Positions 9,497-19,863 of a stretch of 64,000 bases of DNA are shown here, piece by piece; position 1 is the stretch's first letter; every line of letters starts with the position of its first letter. The notes beneath the pieces were generated by a model. That model did not search any database and was not told the DNA's origin. It saw only the letters and a list, made by a program, of their open reading frames with translations. The stretch is from an uncultured Winogradskyella sp. GTDB lineage: Bacteria > Bacteroidota > Bacteroidia > Flavobacteriales > Flavobacteriaceae. The translations under genes and the position numbers were made by a program. The stretch spans positions 1 to 64,000 of the forward strand of contig NZ_CANMCZ010000006.1 in NCBI RefSeq assembly GCF_947496485.1, written 5' to 3'.

Positions 9497-9536
9497 AGAT
9501 TCTGAAATAAATTCAGATGACGATTTTATCAAAGAC

Positions 9537-12500
9537 TTAATCTTCGTCTTCTTCTTTTACTTTATTCTTTAAAGATTCAGCGGCATCTCCTTTTTTAGCA
9601 GTATCGTACATTAACGGTGTTGCAATAAACATAGATGAATATGTACCAACGACTACACCAACTATTAATGCGAATAGCAAACCTCTTAATGAATCTGCAC
9701 CAAAAGCAAACATAGCTAATAACACCACTAACGTAGTTACAGATGTATTTAAGGTTCTACTTAAAGTACTATTTAATGATGCATTAATGGTTTTTCCAAA
9801 TTCCCATGATGTATGTTCGTTTAAGAATTCTCTAATTCTATCGAACACAACAACCGTATCATTCAGTGAGTAACCAATAACCGTTAAGATTGCTGCAATG
9901 AAAGCTTGGTCAATCTCCATACTAAATGGCATAAACTTCCATGTTAATGAGAATATTCCTAACACAATTAATACATCATGGAATACTGCTGCTACCGCAC
10001 CAAGTGAGAATTGCCATTTCTTAAATCTAAATAGGATATACAAGAATACAACTACTAACGAGCCTAATACTGCCCAAAATGAAGACGCCTTAATATCATC
10101 CGCAATTGTGGGACTCACTTTACTGGAAGACATTTTACCAATTTTTGCCTCACCAGACCCATCTAAGAATTCATCATAAGTAATTCCTGCTGGAAGATAC
10201 TTTTGTAAAGCTCCAAACAATTTAGACTGTACTTCTTCATCTACTTCAGTAGAGTTTTCGTCAACCTTATATTTTGTAGAAATCTTTAATTGATTATTAC
10301 CACCAATAGTTTTAACTTCAGCGCTTCCAAAAACAGTATTAAGATCACCTTTTACTTCTTCAACACTTACTGCCTGGTCAAAACGTACTTGATATGTTCT
10401 ACCACCAACAAAATCAATACCTTGATCTAATTTGTTAGTAAATAAAGACCCTAAACTAGCAATGATAAATACTCCTGAAATCACATAAGCAATCTTACGC
10501 TTCTTTAAGAAGTTGATATTAACATTCTTAAATAATCCTTTGGTCATAGCCGTAGAGAAATCTAAAGATCCACCTCTATTTGTCCACCAGTCAATCAATA
10601 AACGTGTAATGAATATTGCAGTAAATAATGATGTTAAAATACCAATGATTAATGTTGTTGCAAAACCTTTAATTGGCCCTGTACCAAATACAAATAAGAT
10701 TAAAGCTGTTAAACCTGTTGTAATATTTGCATCTAAAATTGATGATAATGCATTAGAAAAACCATCTTTAATAGATTCTTTTTGAGATTTGCCTTTTGCC
10801 AATTCTTCTCGAATACGCTCAAATATAAGGACATTAGCATCTACAGAAATACCAATCGTTAAAACGATACCTGCAATACCAGGTAATGTTAACACAGCAC
10901 CTAAACTAGATAATACACCAAAAATTAAAAGAATATTGAATAATAAAGCAATATCGGCAAAAATACCTGCCTTGCCATAGTAAAATATCATCCATAATAA
11001 GACAAATGCTAAGGCGATAAGAAATGATTTCATACCACTATCAATTGCTTCTTGTCCTAGCGAAGGCCCAATTTCTTCTGCTTGCTCAATTTCTGCAGAA
11101 GCAGGTAATTTACCAGCTCTTAAAACGTTGGCTAAATCTACAGCTTCTGTTAATGAAAACGATCCAGATATTTGAGAATTACCACCTGATATAGGTCCAG
11201 TAGAAACACTTGGTGCAGAATACACAATATTATCTAGAACAATAGCTATATAACCTTGTGTTTCATATGCCTTCTTGGTCATTTCTTCCCAGATCTTAGC
11301 CCCTTTAGCATTCATACTCATACCTACTGCAGGACGACTTACTTGGTCATATTCCTGTCTTGCATCAGTAATTACAGAACCACTTAACGGTGGAATATTG
11401 TCTCTGTTTGTTTTAAGAGCATATAAATCTGAAAACTCAGAATCTTTTTCCTGAATTCCCCAAACGAATTTTACATAGCGCATATCTGGTGATAATTTTG
11501 CTCTGTTTTTAGGGTCATTTAAGTTAGCCATTACCTTTTCTCTATCCTTAGATAAAAAAGTACCAACAACAGATCCACCTCCGTAACCCTGAAGACCTAA
11601 TGGGTTTGTTTCTGCAACACTTGTAGAATCTGCTTCAATTTGTCCTGTTAGTTCATCTATAGCATTAGATGTGCTATCTTGTACTTCAGTTGCTTCTGTA
11701 ACCTCATCTTTAGTTTCTTTTGCTTTGTTTGCTTCAACCAAAGCTTGATTTACTTGTAAAATATAAGGCACAATTTCTTGATTCTTATACGTTTCCCAAA
11801 ACTGTAATTGTGCTGTCTTTGTTATTATATCTACAACACGCTTTTTATCTTTTGCACCTGGCAATTCAATTAAAATACGACCAGAATTTCCAAGGCGTTG
11901 AATGTTAGGAGACGATACGCCAAAACCATCAATACGATTACGTAAAACCTCAAATGCAGAGACTATAGATTCATCTATCTTTGTTTCAAGGACACCTTTT
12001 ACTTCGTCATCAGACATATCGAATTTAATTACATCACTCAAATCACGATTTGCAAAAATATCTGGAGATGCCAATTTTGTATCTCCCTTAATAGCATCAA
12101 AAGCTCTAAAAAATGACTCTAAGTAAGATTCTTGAGCATTTTTTTGTAATTCTTCTGCATCATCTAATGCTTTATTAAATACAGGATCTTTACTATTGTT
12201 AGCTAATCCTTTTAAGATATCCTTTACAGAAATTTGGATAATTGCATTAATACCACCTTTAAGGTCTAAACCTAGTTTCATGGCATTGTTTTCAACTTCA
12301 GAGTAAGTATATTGTGATACACCTAAGTTGTAAACTTCTATAGGTTCAAGTTCTTCACCTACTTTTACTTTAGTAGTCTTAAGAGAATCTAGATAACGAA
12401 TTTCTTCTGTATTTCTCTTAGACTGATAATCGTCTTCTGTATCAGCATACTTCGCTACTGCTACTTCTTTTGCTTTATCTTCTATCTGGTTCGCTTTGAA

Positions 12501-12575
12501 AGTAAATGATAATTGGTAGATACTTACCAAACCAAATAAAAGTGCAAAAAGTTTAATTATTCCTTTGTTTTGCAT
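9537..12575 (-). CDS. secDF: Fused protein translocase subunits SecD-SecF
   Basis: Inner-membrane accessory of the Sec translocon that uses the proton gradient to complete protein export. The 1012-residue single chain has SecD first: TM1, LGLDLKGG at 101-108, the P1 head with LRNRIDGFGVSSPNIQRLG and LDNIVYSAPSVSTGPISGG, then ANVLRAGKLPA and five TM segments ending near DWWTNRGG. SecF follows (GIDFVGGRTYQVRF, FRFKKWQFSLGAVAAVFHD, NDTVVVFDRIRE). Compared with E. coli SecD, a long Glu/Thr-rich insertion lies around residues 285-325. Fusion of the two subunits is usual in Bacteroidota. A reverse-strand promoter at 12613-12644 and a terminator at 9467-9496 make it a stand-alone unit, with a SecD-like small gene just upstream. 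Confidence 0.97.
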   Translation of the reverse strand: MQNKGIIKLFALLFGLVSIYQLSFTFKANQIEDKAKEVAVAKYADTEDDYQSKRNTEEIRYLDSLKTTKVKVGEELEPIEVYNLGVSQYTYSEVENNAMKLGLDLKGGINAIIQISVKDILKGLANNSKDPVFNKALDDAEELQKNAQESYLESFFRAFDAIKGDTKLASPDIFANRDLSDVIKFDMSDDEVKGVLETKIDESIVSAFEVLRNRIDGFGVSSPNIQRLGNSGRILIELPGAKDKKRVVDIITKTAQLQFWETYKNQEIVPYILQVNQALVEANKAKETKDEVTEATEVQDSTSNAIDELTGQIEADSTSVAETNPLGLQGYGGGSVVGTFLSKDREKVMANLNDPKNRAKLSPDMRYVKFVWGIQEKDSEFSDLYALKTNRDNIPPLSGSVITDARQEYDQVSRPAVGMSMNAKGAKIWEEMTKKAYETQGYIAIVLDNIVYSAPSVSTGPISGGNSQISGSFSLTEAVDLANVLRAGKLPASAEIEQAEEIGPSLGQEAIDSGMKSFLIALAFVLLWMIFYYGKAGIFADIALLFNILLIFGVLSSLGAVLTLPGIAGIVLTIGISVDANVLIFERIREELAKGKSQKESIKDGFSNALSSILDANITTGLTALILFVFGTGPIKGFATTLIIGILTSLFTAIFITRLLIDWWTNRGGSLDFSTAMTKGLFKNVNINFLKKRKIAYVISGVFIIASLGSLFTNKLDQGIDFVGGRTYQVRFDQAVSVEEVKGDLNTVFGSAEVKTIGGNNQLKISTKYKVDENSTEVDEEVQSKLFGALQKYLPAGITYDEFLDGSGEAKIGKMSSSKVSPTIADDIKASSFWAVLGSLVVVFLYILFRFKKWQFSLGAVAAVFHDVLIVLGIFSLTWKFMPFSMEIDQAFIAAILTVIGYSLNDTVVVFDRIREFLNEHTSWEFGKTINASLNSTLSRTLNTSVTTLVVLLAMFAFGADSLRGLLFALIVGVVVGTYSSMFIATPLMYDTAKKGDAAESLKNKVKEEDED

Positions 12576-12612
12576 TGTTATTATTGTTTAATGTCGAATA
12601 TTATAAAACGCG

Positions 12613-12644
12613 CAAATATAGAGTTTACACTATTAATCGACAAT
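12613..12644 (-). promoter_or_regulatory. Promoter of secDF
   Basis: On the reverse strand TATATTTG (12620-12613) matches TAnnTTTG exactly. ATTG (12644-12641) lies 20 bp upstream, close to the TTTG -33 element and its usual 19-bp spacing. The predicted leader is about 30 nt. Confidence 0.6.
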
Positions 12645-12728
12645 GTTTTTAATTAAATAGATTTTAGCCTTTTGATTGATAAAAAAGACTTGAAATGAAG
12701 TGGGAATTATTTCAGATGTTATAATTCC

Positions 12729-13340
12729 TTAAACGATTGGTCCTGCTCTAACTTCAGGAATTTTATAAGATGCGTTATCTATTGCAATTACAATAGTAGT
12801 ATGACACTTAATAGCAATATTAATTATACTATTACTATGTTTAGTATTTATGTATTCACCTGAAGTCTTAACTTTATGATTATAAGAATGCTCGCTTTTT
12901 TGATTAAGCTCTACAACTTCAATCGTTTCAAAATCCCAGTTAACATCACTATTGTTCTGAATTTCAGAAATATTGAGTTTATAATCCTTTGATATTTTTT
13001 CTGAAGGAAAATCATTTGAACTCTTACTTTGAGAGTCATTGGCTAATTCTAAACCTTCAGCACTAGAGAGAATGTGTTGAATTTTATCTACATCTGCATT
13101 GCTGAAATACGTAATCTTTAGTTGACCATTTTCACTCTGACCAATTTGAATTTGTTCAGCGCCAATCCTTTGTAGTTTTGCATGAATGGCTTCAATAGTA
13201 TTTTCGGCATCTTCTACAGAAATATTCTCATCCGAAAACTGAATAACCATCTGTTGATTAGGCACAGTAGAGTCCTCTAATTGCCTACTTAAAAAGGCTA
13301 AGAGTAAAACTAAAATTCCAAACTGCAATTTGGTTTTCAT
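12729..13340 (-). CDS. SecD P1-domain-like membrane-anchored protein of unknown function
   Basis: The 203 residues start with one hydrophobic segment (LQFGILVLLLAFLS), an uncleaved anchor or signal peptide, followed by a soluble region. Two stretches resemble the SecD periplasmic P1 region. One is IEAIHAKLQRIGAEQIQIG, compared with VLRNRIDGFGVSSPNIQRLG. The other is the C-terminal end IVIAIDNASYKIPEVRAGPI, compared with IAIVLDNIVYSAPSVSTGPI of the adjacent SecDF. The protein stops where SecD would continue into LANVLRAGKLPA and its membrane helices. It is therefore plausibly a P1-only SecD paralogue. It could modulate SecDF or be a decayed duplicate, but the intact frame argues for use. The start follows a TATATTTG box by only 4 bp. 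Confidence 0.75.
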   Translation of the reverse strand: MKTKLQFGILVLLLAFLSRQLEDSTVPNQQMVIQFSDENISVEDAENTIEAIHAKLQRIGAEQIQIGQSENGQLKITYFSNADVDKIQHILSSAEGLELANDSQSKSSNDFPSEKISKDYKLNISEIQNNSDVNWDFETIEVVELNQKSEHSYNHKVKTSGEYINTKHSNSIINIAIKCHTTIVIAIDNASYKIPEVRAGPIV

Positions 13341-13344
13341 GCGG

Positions 13345-13352
13345 CAAATATA
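13345..13352 (-). promoter_or_regulatory. -7 box abutting the start of the SecD-like gene
   Basis: Reverse-strand TATATTTG (13352-13345) matches TAnnTTTG and is separated from the ATG at 13340 by only CCGC. A transcript starting 4-6 nt after the box would be leaderless. No good -33 element is visible because the mdh terminator occupies that position. The box also overlaps the T-run of that terminator. Confidence 0.4.
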
Positions 13353-13355
13353 AAA

Positions 13356-13385
13356 AAATAATCCCGATAGCTATCGGGATTATTT
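13356..13385 (-). terminator. Terminator of mdh (30-bp perfect palindrome)
   Basis: A 30-bp perfect palindrome centred between 13370 and 13371 (core ATCCCGATAG / CTATCGGGAT) is followed on the reverse strand by a run of seven T. It starts 28 bp after the mdh stop codon. Confidence 0.9.
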
Positions 13386-13412
13386 CTACAGTCTTAATTA
13401 ATTATAAAGAAT

Positions 13413-14339
13413 TTATAATTCTAATAAACCATTAGTTTTCTTAACGCCTTCAGCGCTTTCTGCCATATGTGCTTTCTCAGCAGCACTTAATGGTACATCT
13501 ACAATTTTTTCAATTCCATTTCTACCTAAAATTACCGGTACACCAATACATAAATTACTTAAACCATATTCACCTTCTAAAAAGGTAGAACAAGGGAACA
13601 TTTTCTTTTGATCACAAGCAATGGCTTGTACCAATCCACTTACAGCAGCTCCAGGAGCATACCAGGCAGAAGTTCCTAATAATTTGGTTAATGTTGCTCC
13701 ACCAACCTTTGTATCTTCTTTTACTTGATTTAAACGTTCTTCTGAGATAAATTCAGAAACGTTAATACTGTTTCTAGTGGCATGAGATGTTAAAGGCACC
13801 ATTCCTTTATCACTATGTCCGCCAATTACCATACCGTCAATATCGCTAATCGGAGCCTCTAAAGCTTCAGCTAATCTATATTTAAAACGTGCAGAATCTA
13901 ATGCTCCGCCCATTCCTATAATTCTATGCTTTGGTAAATCTGTTGTTTTATGAACCAAATATGTCATCGTATCCATAGGATTACTCACAACAATTAAAAT
14001 TGTATTAGGCGAATGCTCAACCAAGCTTGCAGATACAGATTTCACAATACCAGCATTAATACCAATTAATTCTTCACGAGTCATTCCAGGCTTACGAGGA
14101 ATACCAGAAGTGATTACACAAATATCACTATTTGCTGTTTTAGAATAATCGCTTGTGCTTCCTGTTATTTTTGTATCAAATCCATTTAAGGATGCACATT
14201 GCATTAAATCCATTGCTTTGCCTTCAGCGTAACCTTCTTTAATATCTAAGATTACAACTTCTGAAGCAAAGTTTTTTATAGCAATATACTCTGCACAACT
14301 TGCTCCAACTGCGCCTGCTCCAACTACTGTTACTTTCAT
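13413..14339 (-). CDS. mdh: Malate dehydrogenase
   Basis: NAD-dependent oxidation of malate to oxaloacetate in the citric acid cycle. At 308 residues it belongs to the lactate-dehydrogenase-like MDH group. The dinucleotide motif GAGAVG is at 7-12, the substrate-binding and catalytic stretch is ITSGIPRKPGMTREEL, the VSNPMDTMTYL motif follows, and the catalytic histidine is in GGHSDKGMVPL. It is a single-gene unit with its own strong terminator at 13356-13385. A candidate -7 box is only approximate (TAAATTTA). Confidence 0.97.
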   Translation of the reverse strand: MKVTVVGAGAVGASCAEYIAIKNFASEVVILDIKEGYAEGKAMDLMQCASLNGFDTKITGSTSDYSKTANSDICVITSGIPRKPGMTREELIGINAGIVKSVSASLVEHSPNTILIVVSNPMDTMTYLVHKTTDLPKHRIIGMGGALDSARFKYRLAEALEAPISDIDGMVIGGHSDKGMVPLTSHATRNSINVSEFISEERLNQVKEDTKVGGATLTKLLGTSAWYAPGAAVSGLVQAIACDQKKMFPCSTFLEGEYGLSNLCIGVPVILGRNGIEKIVDVPLSAAEKAHMAESAEGVKKTNGLLEL

Positions 14340-14416
14340 TTGTTATTTTTATTTTAATGTGAAACTACTTGTTAAAAAGGATTGTAAATTTACGAATAAA
14401 ATTGCTGTAAAAGAAG

Positions 14417-14443
14417 AAAGCACAAGAGTAAATCTTGTGCTTT
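14417..14443. terminator. Terminator of the outer-membrane protein gene
   Basis: AAAGCACAAGA (14417-14427) pairs with TCTTGTGCTTT (14433-14443) in an 11-bp perfect stem. It lies 27 bp after the stop of the reverse-strand gene at 14470-15486. The U-tract is better on the forward strand (six T), while on the reverse strand the stem is followed by CTTCTTTT. Confidence 0.75.
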
Positions 14444-14469
14444 TTTCATGTTTTAAAATTTGTATTTAA

Positions 14470-15486
14470 TTATCTAAATCCGAAACTTATACCTGCCGAA
14501 AATGTATCGAATTCTGACAAGTTATATTCAGCATTTAATCTAAAGAATCCTAATTTTAGTTTTGTTCCTATAGTAGCTCTTAAAGCAGTAATATCGCTAG
14601 ATACTGAAAATGGATCGACAATATTTTCTGAAGTTAATGGTCCGTTAGTTACTCTGTAGGTTCCTAATAAATCTGATTCTGAGGTTCCGTTGATATAACC
14701 TATACCTCCATAAAAGTTAATTATTGGTAATTTTGTAGAAGCGACTAGTTGAAATAACCATGTATTTGTGTTATTTTCTAAACGTTGATTTTCTCCTTCA
14801 ATTCCAGAAGATTCAGTAATATTATAAGAACCATCTAAATGATTATATGTAATTACACCAGATAATGCCACAGGCCAAAGTTTACTTGCTGGTAACCAAT
14901 CCGAAATTTCTAATTGTACGCCAGCACCATACATACTTAAACTGACATCGTCTCTATCTATTTTAGGAACATAACGGGCTTTTATTTCAATGCCACTACC
15001 TAAACCAATTGCACCTTGAATAAATGCAGTTGGTAAAAGATTTTTACTCGCATCACCGATTCCTTGTGGTAATTCTAATTCTACGGTTTGAGAACCAAAA
15101 ATAGGATCATCATACTCTACCTCTACAAATATAGCTGGATCGTTCTCACCTAAAACAGAAGCAACCATCTGAGAAGCTGGCCCTTGTACAAATTGAACAT
15201 TATTATAATCTGCTGTATTAAGATTGAATATTTTATTTTCATCTTTAATCAAAGCAGCATTTGCAATAATCGATATTTCAAAACCACCTAGCGGTTTTAC
15301 TTTAGCAGAATTAAACCAATTTGCACTCATACTGTGCATTAGACCATTTGTACCTGGTGCTAAGTAGTCATTGGCAAAACGTTGAGCATCTTCAACACCT
15401 GCTGTTAGTAAAACATCTAAATCATTTTGGGCTTGGGATATTAGAGATCCCATGCACAATGTCATTAAAAGGAATATCTTTTTCAT
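14470..15486 (-). CDS. Outer-membrane beta-barrel protein, DUF6588-like
   Basis: The 338 residues begin with a signal peptide ending SQAQ. The body is a series of amphipathic strands with polar/glycine turns (GAIGLGSGIEIKARYVP, LSMYGAGVQLEIS, FQLVASTKLPIINFYGGIGY, ATIGTKLKLGFFRLNAEY). It ends in FSAGISFGFR, a typical outer-membrane barrel end with terminal aromatic/Arg. I believe this is the DUF6588 family, but this rests on recollection of its overall look (an N-terminal LLTAGVEDAQRF segment followed by a barrel). No ligand or role is known. It is a single-gene unit between mdh and gyrB, each with its own terminator. Confidence 0.75.
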   Translation of the reverse strand: MKKIFLLMTLCMGSLISQAQNDLDVLLTAGVEDAQRFANDYLAPGTNGLMHSMSANWFNSAKVKPLGGFEISIIANAALIKDENKIFNLNTADYNNVQFVQGPASQMVASVLGENDPAIFVEVEYDDPIFGSQTVELELPQGIGDASKNLLPTAFIQGAIGLGSGIEIKARYVPKIDRDDVSLSMYGAGVQLEISDWLPASKLWPVALSGVITYNHLDGSYNITESSGIEGENQRLENNTNTWLFQLVASTKLPIINFYGGIGYINGTSESDLLGTYRVTNGPLTSENIVDPFSVSSDITALRATIGTKLKLGFFRLNAEYNLSEFDTFSAGISFGFR

Positions 15487-15587
15487 TTGGTTAAGTTTTA
15501 GATTAAGGTTACAAATATATCAAAATATCATTTAAAATGCACTTTATCGTGTTTTATTGCGTTTTATCGTTATTTTAAAAACAAAAA

Positions 15588-15617
15588 AAGCAACTACGTA
15601 ATTTACGTAATTGCTTT
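15588..15617 (-). terminator. Terminator of gyrB
   Basis: AAAGCAACTACGTAA (15588-15602) pairs with TTACGTAATTGCTTT (15603-15617), 14 of 15 positions complementary. On the reverse strand the stem is followed by T5GTTTTT. It lies 24 bp after the gyrB stop codon. Confidence 0.85.
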
Positions 15618-15641
15618 AAATTCAGTTTTGGAAGTGTTTAT

Positions 15642-17615
<1,974 letters not shown>

Positions 17616-17626
17616 TTATGGCATAA

Positions 17627-17652
17627 AAAAATGACACCATTGTATCATTTTT
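17627..17652 (-). promoter_or_regulatory. Terminator-like hairpin in the gyrB leader
   Basis: On the reverse strand AAAAATGATAC and GTGTCATTTTT form an 11-bp stem (one T-G wobble) with loop AATG, followed by a run of seven T, 33 bp before the gyrB start. The gyrB -7 box ends 10 bp upstream, so the hairpin would sit at the very 5' end of the transcript. It could terminate readthrough from 17850-18512, attenuate gyrB or stabilise its mRNA. Confidence 0.6.
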
Positions 17653-17661
17653 GAATACTAG

Positions 17662-17692
17662 CAAATATACGAATTAAAGACGCTTTTTGAAA
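17662..17692 (-). promoter_or_regulatory. Promoter of gyrB
   Basis: On the reverse strand TATATTTG (17669-17662) matches TAnnTTTG exactly. TTTC (17692-17689), one mismatch from TTTG, lies exactly 19 bp upstream. Confidence 0.65.
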
Positions 17693-17740
17693 GCTTTTTA
17701 TAGACTGAATACGATAATTATCAACATTTGTTAATTACTT

Positions 17741-17838
17741 AAAAGTGTCTTAGAATGACTAAAAAGTGGTTTAAATTAGATTTTAGTGATTTTTTATATG
17801 CTCTAGAAAATAAAATATACAAAAGTGGCTTAGAAGCG
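17741..17838. repeat. Short degenerate direct repeats downstream of the unknown gene
   Basis: AAAAGTGTCTTAGAA at 17741 and AAAAGTGGCTTAGAA at 17821 differ at one of 15 positions, 80 bp apart. A weaker third copy, AAAAGTGGTTTAAAT, starts at 17762. They fill the 258-bp gap between gyrB and the unknown gene, where no small gene is seen. Confidence 0.4.
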
Positions 17839-17849
17839 AAAAATTTAAA

Positions 17850-18512
17850 TTATTTTAATCTAAAATTCTGCTTTTTGAAGCGGTAAAAACATCTTTTAAA
17901 TCTTCTGAATTTTTTTCTGATTTTAAAATCGGAAGCAATACCGAATTCCACTTCATTTTCTAATAAGCCTAAACGACCAGACATAAACTCTCTCCACATG
18001 ATATTGTATAGCATATTTGGTTCTGAATCGTGGTAAATTGAACAGTTTAAAGCTAAATTCTTATAGCCTTTATTAATTTTGAATTTTAGATCATCTTCTA
18101 AATTCACAACAAAGAAACTTGAATGACCAAAAAAGCTTGATTCGCTTTTAATTTGTCTTAATAAATCAAAGTGAATATAGTATTGATTAATATCAAATAA
18201 TAACAACAAATCTGCCTTATTCAACCTTGTGTTATTTTCCCAATGGGTAACACGTTCTGCCCATTCTGTAACTCTTTCTCTAGCCCATTTCTCTTCCATA
18301 ACAAAATAATGAATCTCTGGCTCATCTTCCGAAGCTTCGCTAATAATTCGATTTTGAGTTGCAATATGCTCATTACAGAATTGCTGATTAACATTATAAA
18401 GGCAATAACCAATGTTATGAGGAGAGTCTAGAAGCTTATCCCAATCTTCCTTGGTTTGTGAATAACTTACTACACTGAAAAAAAATAAGCCATAGAAGAA
18501 TAGGTATTTCAT
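17850..18512 (-). CDS. Unknown secreted 220-residue protein
   Basis: I do not recognise the family. The start is placed at the ATG at 18512 because MKYLFFYGLFFFSVVSYSQ is a clean signal peptide; an upstream ATG at 18530 would add six residues and overlap the divergent gene. The mature protein is rich in Glu/Trp/aromatic residues in the middle (EEKWARERVTEWAERVTHWE). It ends in a strongly basic tail (KIRKKFRRFKRCFYRFKKQ) that could bind nucleic acid, membrane or acidic polymer. It is divergent from the AraC-type regulator, with only about 30 bp between the starts, so shared regulation is possible. Confidence 0.65.
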   Translation of the reverse strand: MKYLFFYGLFFFSVVSYSQTKEDWDKLLDSPHNIGYCLYNVNQQFCNEHIATQNRIISEASEDEPEIHYFVMEEKWARERVTEWAERVTHWENNTRLNKADLLLLFDINQYYIHFDLLRQIKSESSFFGHSSFFVVNLEDDLKFKINKGYKNLALNCSIYHDSEPNMLYNIMWREFMSGRLGLLENEVEFGIASDFKIRKKFRRFKRCFYRFKKQNFRLK

Positions 18513-18545
18513 ATTATGAAAATAAAACAATATCTTGTTATTATA

Positions 18546-19670
18546 ATGACATTTAACATATACAACAGTCTTATATTAGCCGGAATTATACAAGGTTTCA
18601 TCTTTGTAATAGTTGTGTTGCTTTCAAAAAAATATAGATCAAAAAGTATTTATTTCTTAGTTGCTCTTATTCTATGCCTTACACTTAGTAATCTAATGCA
18701 TTTTATTCCTGATGTCAGTTTAATTACACTAACAGAAATGTATAAATACGTCTATATACCCTTGGCTGCATTGTTTCCACCATTTTATTACTTCTATGTT
18801 ATAAATTTTTTATACCCAAACCATAAAACAACCATTAAAGAAAAACTCTTGTTTTTACCTTTTGTTGTTTTTTTAATACTTAACATCGCTTGGAGAATCG
18901 GCATATTAATTAACTATGAAAAGGAGAGTTTTTATACATTTTTTGGAAACGTTTTAAATTTTATTGAAATATTTTCCAATGTTTTTACTATTGTAATGCT
19001 TATTTACTTATTGAAAAAGTCATTTGATTACGAAAAACAACACAAATCTTTCAATATTAACACTATATATAATCGAATTAATTGGTTAAAAATCACATTG
19101 TTTATTCTTCTTACAATATCATTTTTATGGTCGTATTTAGTATATAAAAATCTAGCCTACGGCATATCTTTTTACTCATTATGGATATGTATGTCTGCAG
19201 TAATATATTGGCTAGGTTATCTGGGTATCTACAAATTCGGAATCATCGAAGATCGAAAAAATATAAGATTACACCATAATTCTCACATCACTAGTTCCAA
19301 AGAAAATATCACAAAAAACAAACATATAATAGCATTAGAACAGCTCTTAAATGTTGACAATATATACTTAGACCCTAATTTAACATTAGATAGTGTCTCT
19401 AATGCTCTAAATGTTAGTTCTGGACACTTATCTAGAATTATAAAAACTGAACTAAATACCAATTTTAACGATTACATAAATAGTTATAGAGTTAATCAAG
19501 CGAAAGCTTATTTAAAAAATCCTGAGTTCTCAAAATACACAATTACTGCTATAGGACTTGAAGCTGGTTTTAATTCTAAATCTGCATTTTATTCTGCATT
19601 TAAAAAAGCGACTGATAAAACTCCGTCAGCTTTTAAAAAAATGACATTAAATCAAGTTAAAATCGCTTAA
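18546..19670 (+). CDS. Membrane-anchored AraC-family transcriptional regulator
   Basis: The N-terminal ~235 residues contain about seven hydrophobic membrane segments (e.g. LILAGIIQGFIFVIVVLL, IYFLVALILCLTLSNLMHF). They are followed by a cytosolic AraC-type DNA-binding domain with two helix-turn-helix motifs. Motifs are LDSVSNALNVSSGHLSRIIK, FNDYINSYRVNQAKAYL and ITAIGLEAGFNSKSAFYSAF, ending in KTPSAFKK. The start at 18546 (MTFNIYNSL) is preferred over 18516 because it removes the overlap with the divergent gene and leaves the usual N-terminus of this class. The same architecture recurs at 45365-46423. The signal sensed is unknown. The downstream T9SS protein or the divergent secreted protein are candidate targets by position only. 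Confidence 0.88.
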   Translation: MTFNIYNSLILAGIIQGFIFVIVVLLSKKYRSKSIYFLVALILCLTLSNLMHFIPDVSLITLTEMYKYVYIPLAALFPPFYYFYVINFLYPNHKTTIKEKLLFLPFVVFLILNIAWRIGILINYEKESFYTFFGNVLNFIEIFSNVFTIVMLIYLLKKSFDYEKQHKSFNINTIYNRINWLKITLFILLTISFLWSYLVYKNLAYGISFYSLWICMSAVIYWLGYLGIYKFGIIEDRKNIRLHHNSHITSSKENITKNKHIIALEQLLNVDNIYLDPNLTLDSVSNALNVSSGHLSRIIKTELNTNFNDYINSYRVNQAKAYLKNPEFSKYTITAIGLEAGFNSKSAFYSAFKKATDKTPSAFKKMTLNQVKIA

Positions 19671-19863
19671 TATATTTATTAGGTTTTCTCATCAAAATCT
19701 TCATTTCACACCTTTTTATTTAGTTCTAATTTCTGATAATATCAAAATCTAGGAGTCCAAATACCATTACTGTAATTACTTTACCATAGTCTTAGCAAGA
19801 ATATAATAGATAAGGAGCTAGACAATTTTATTTTGATCAACTCTACATTTAAAAACTACACTC

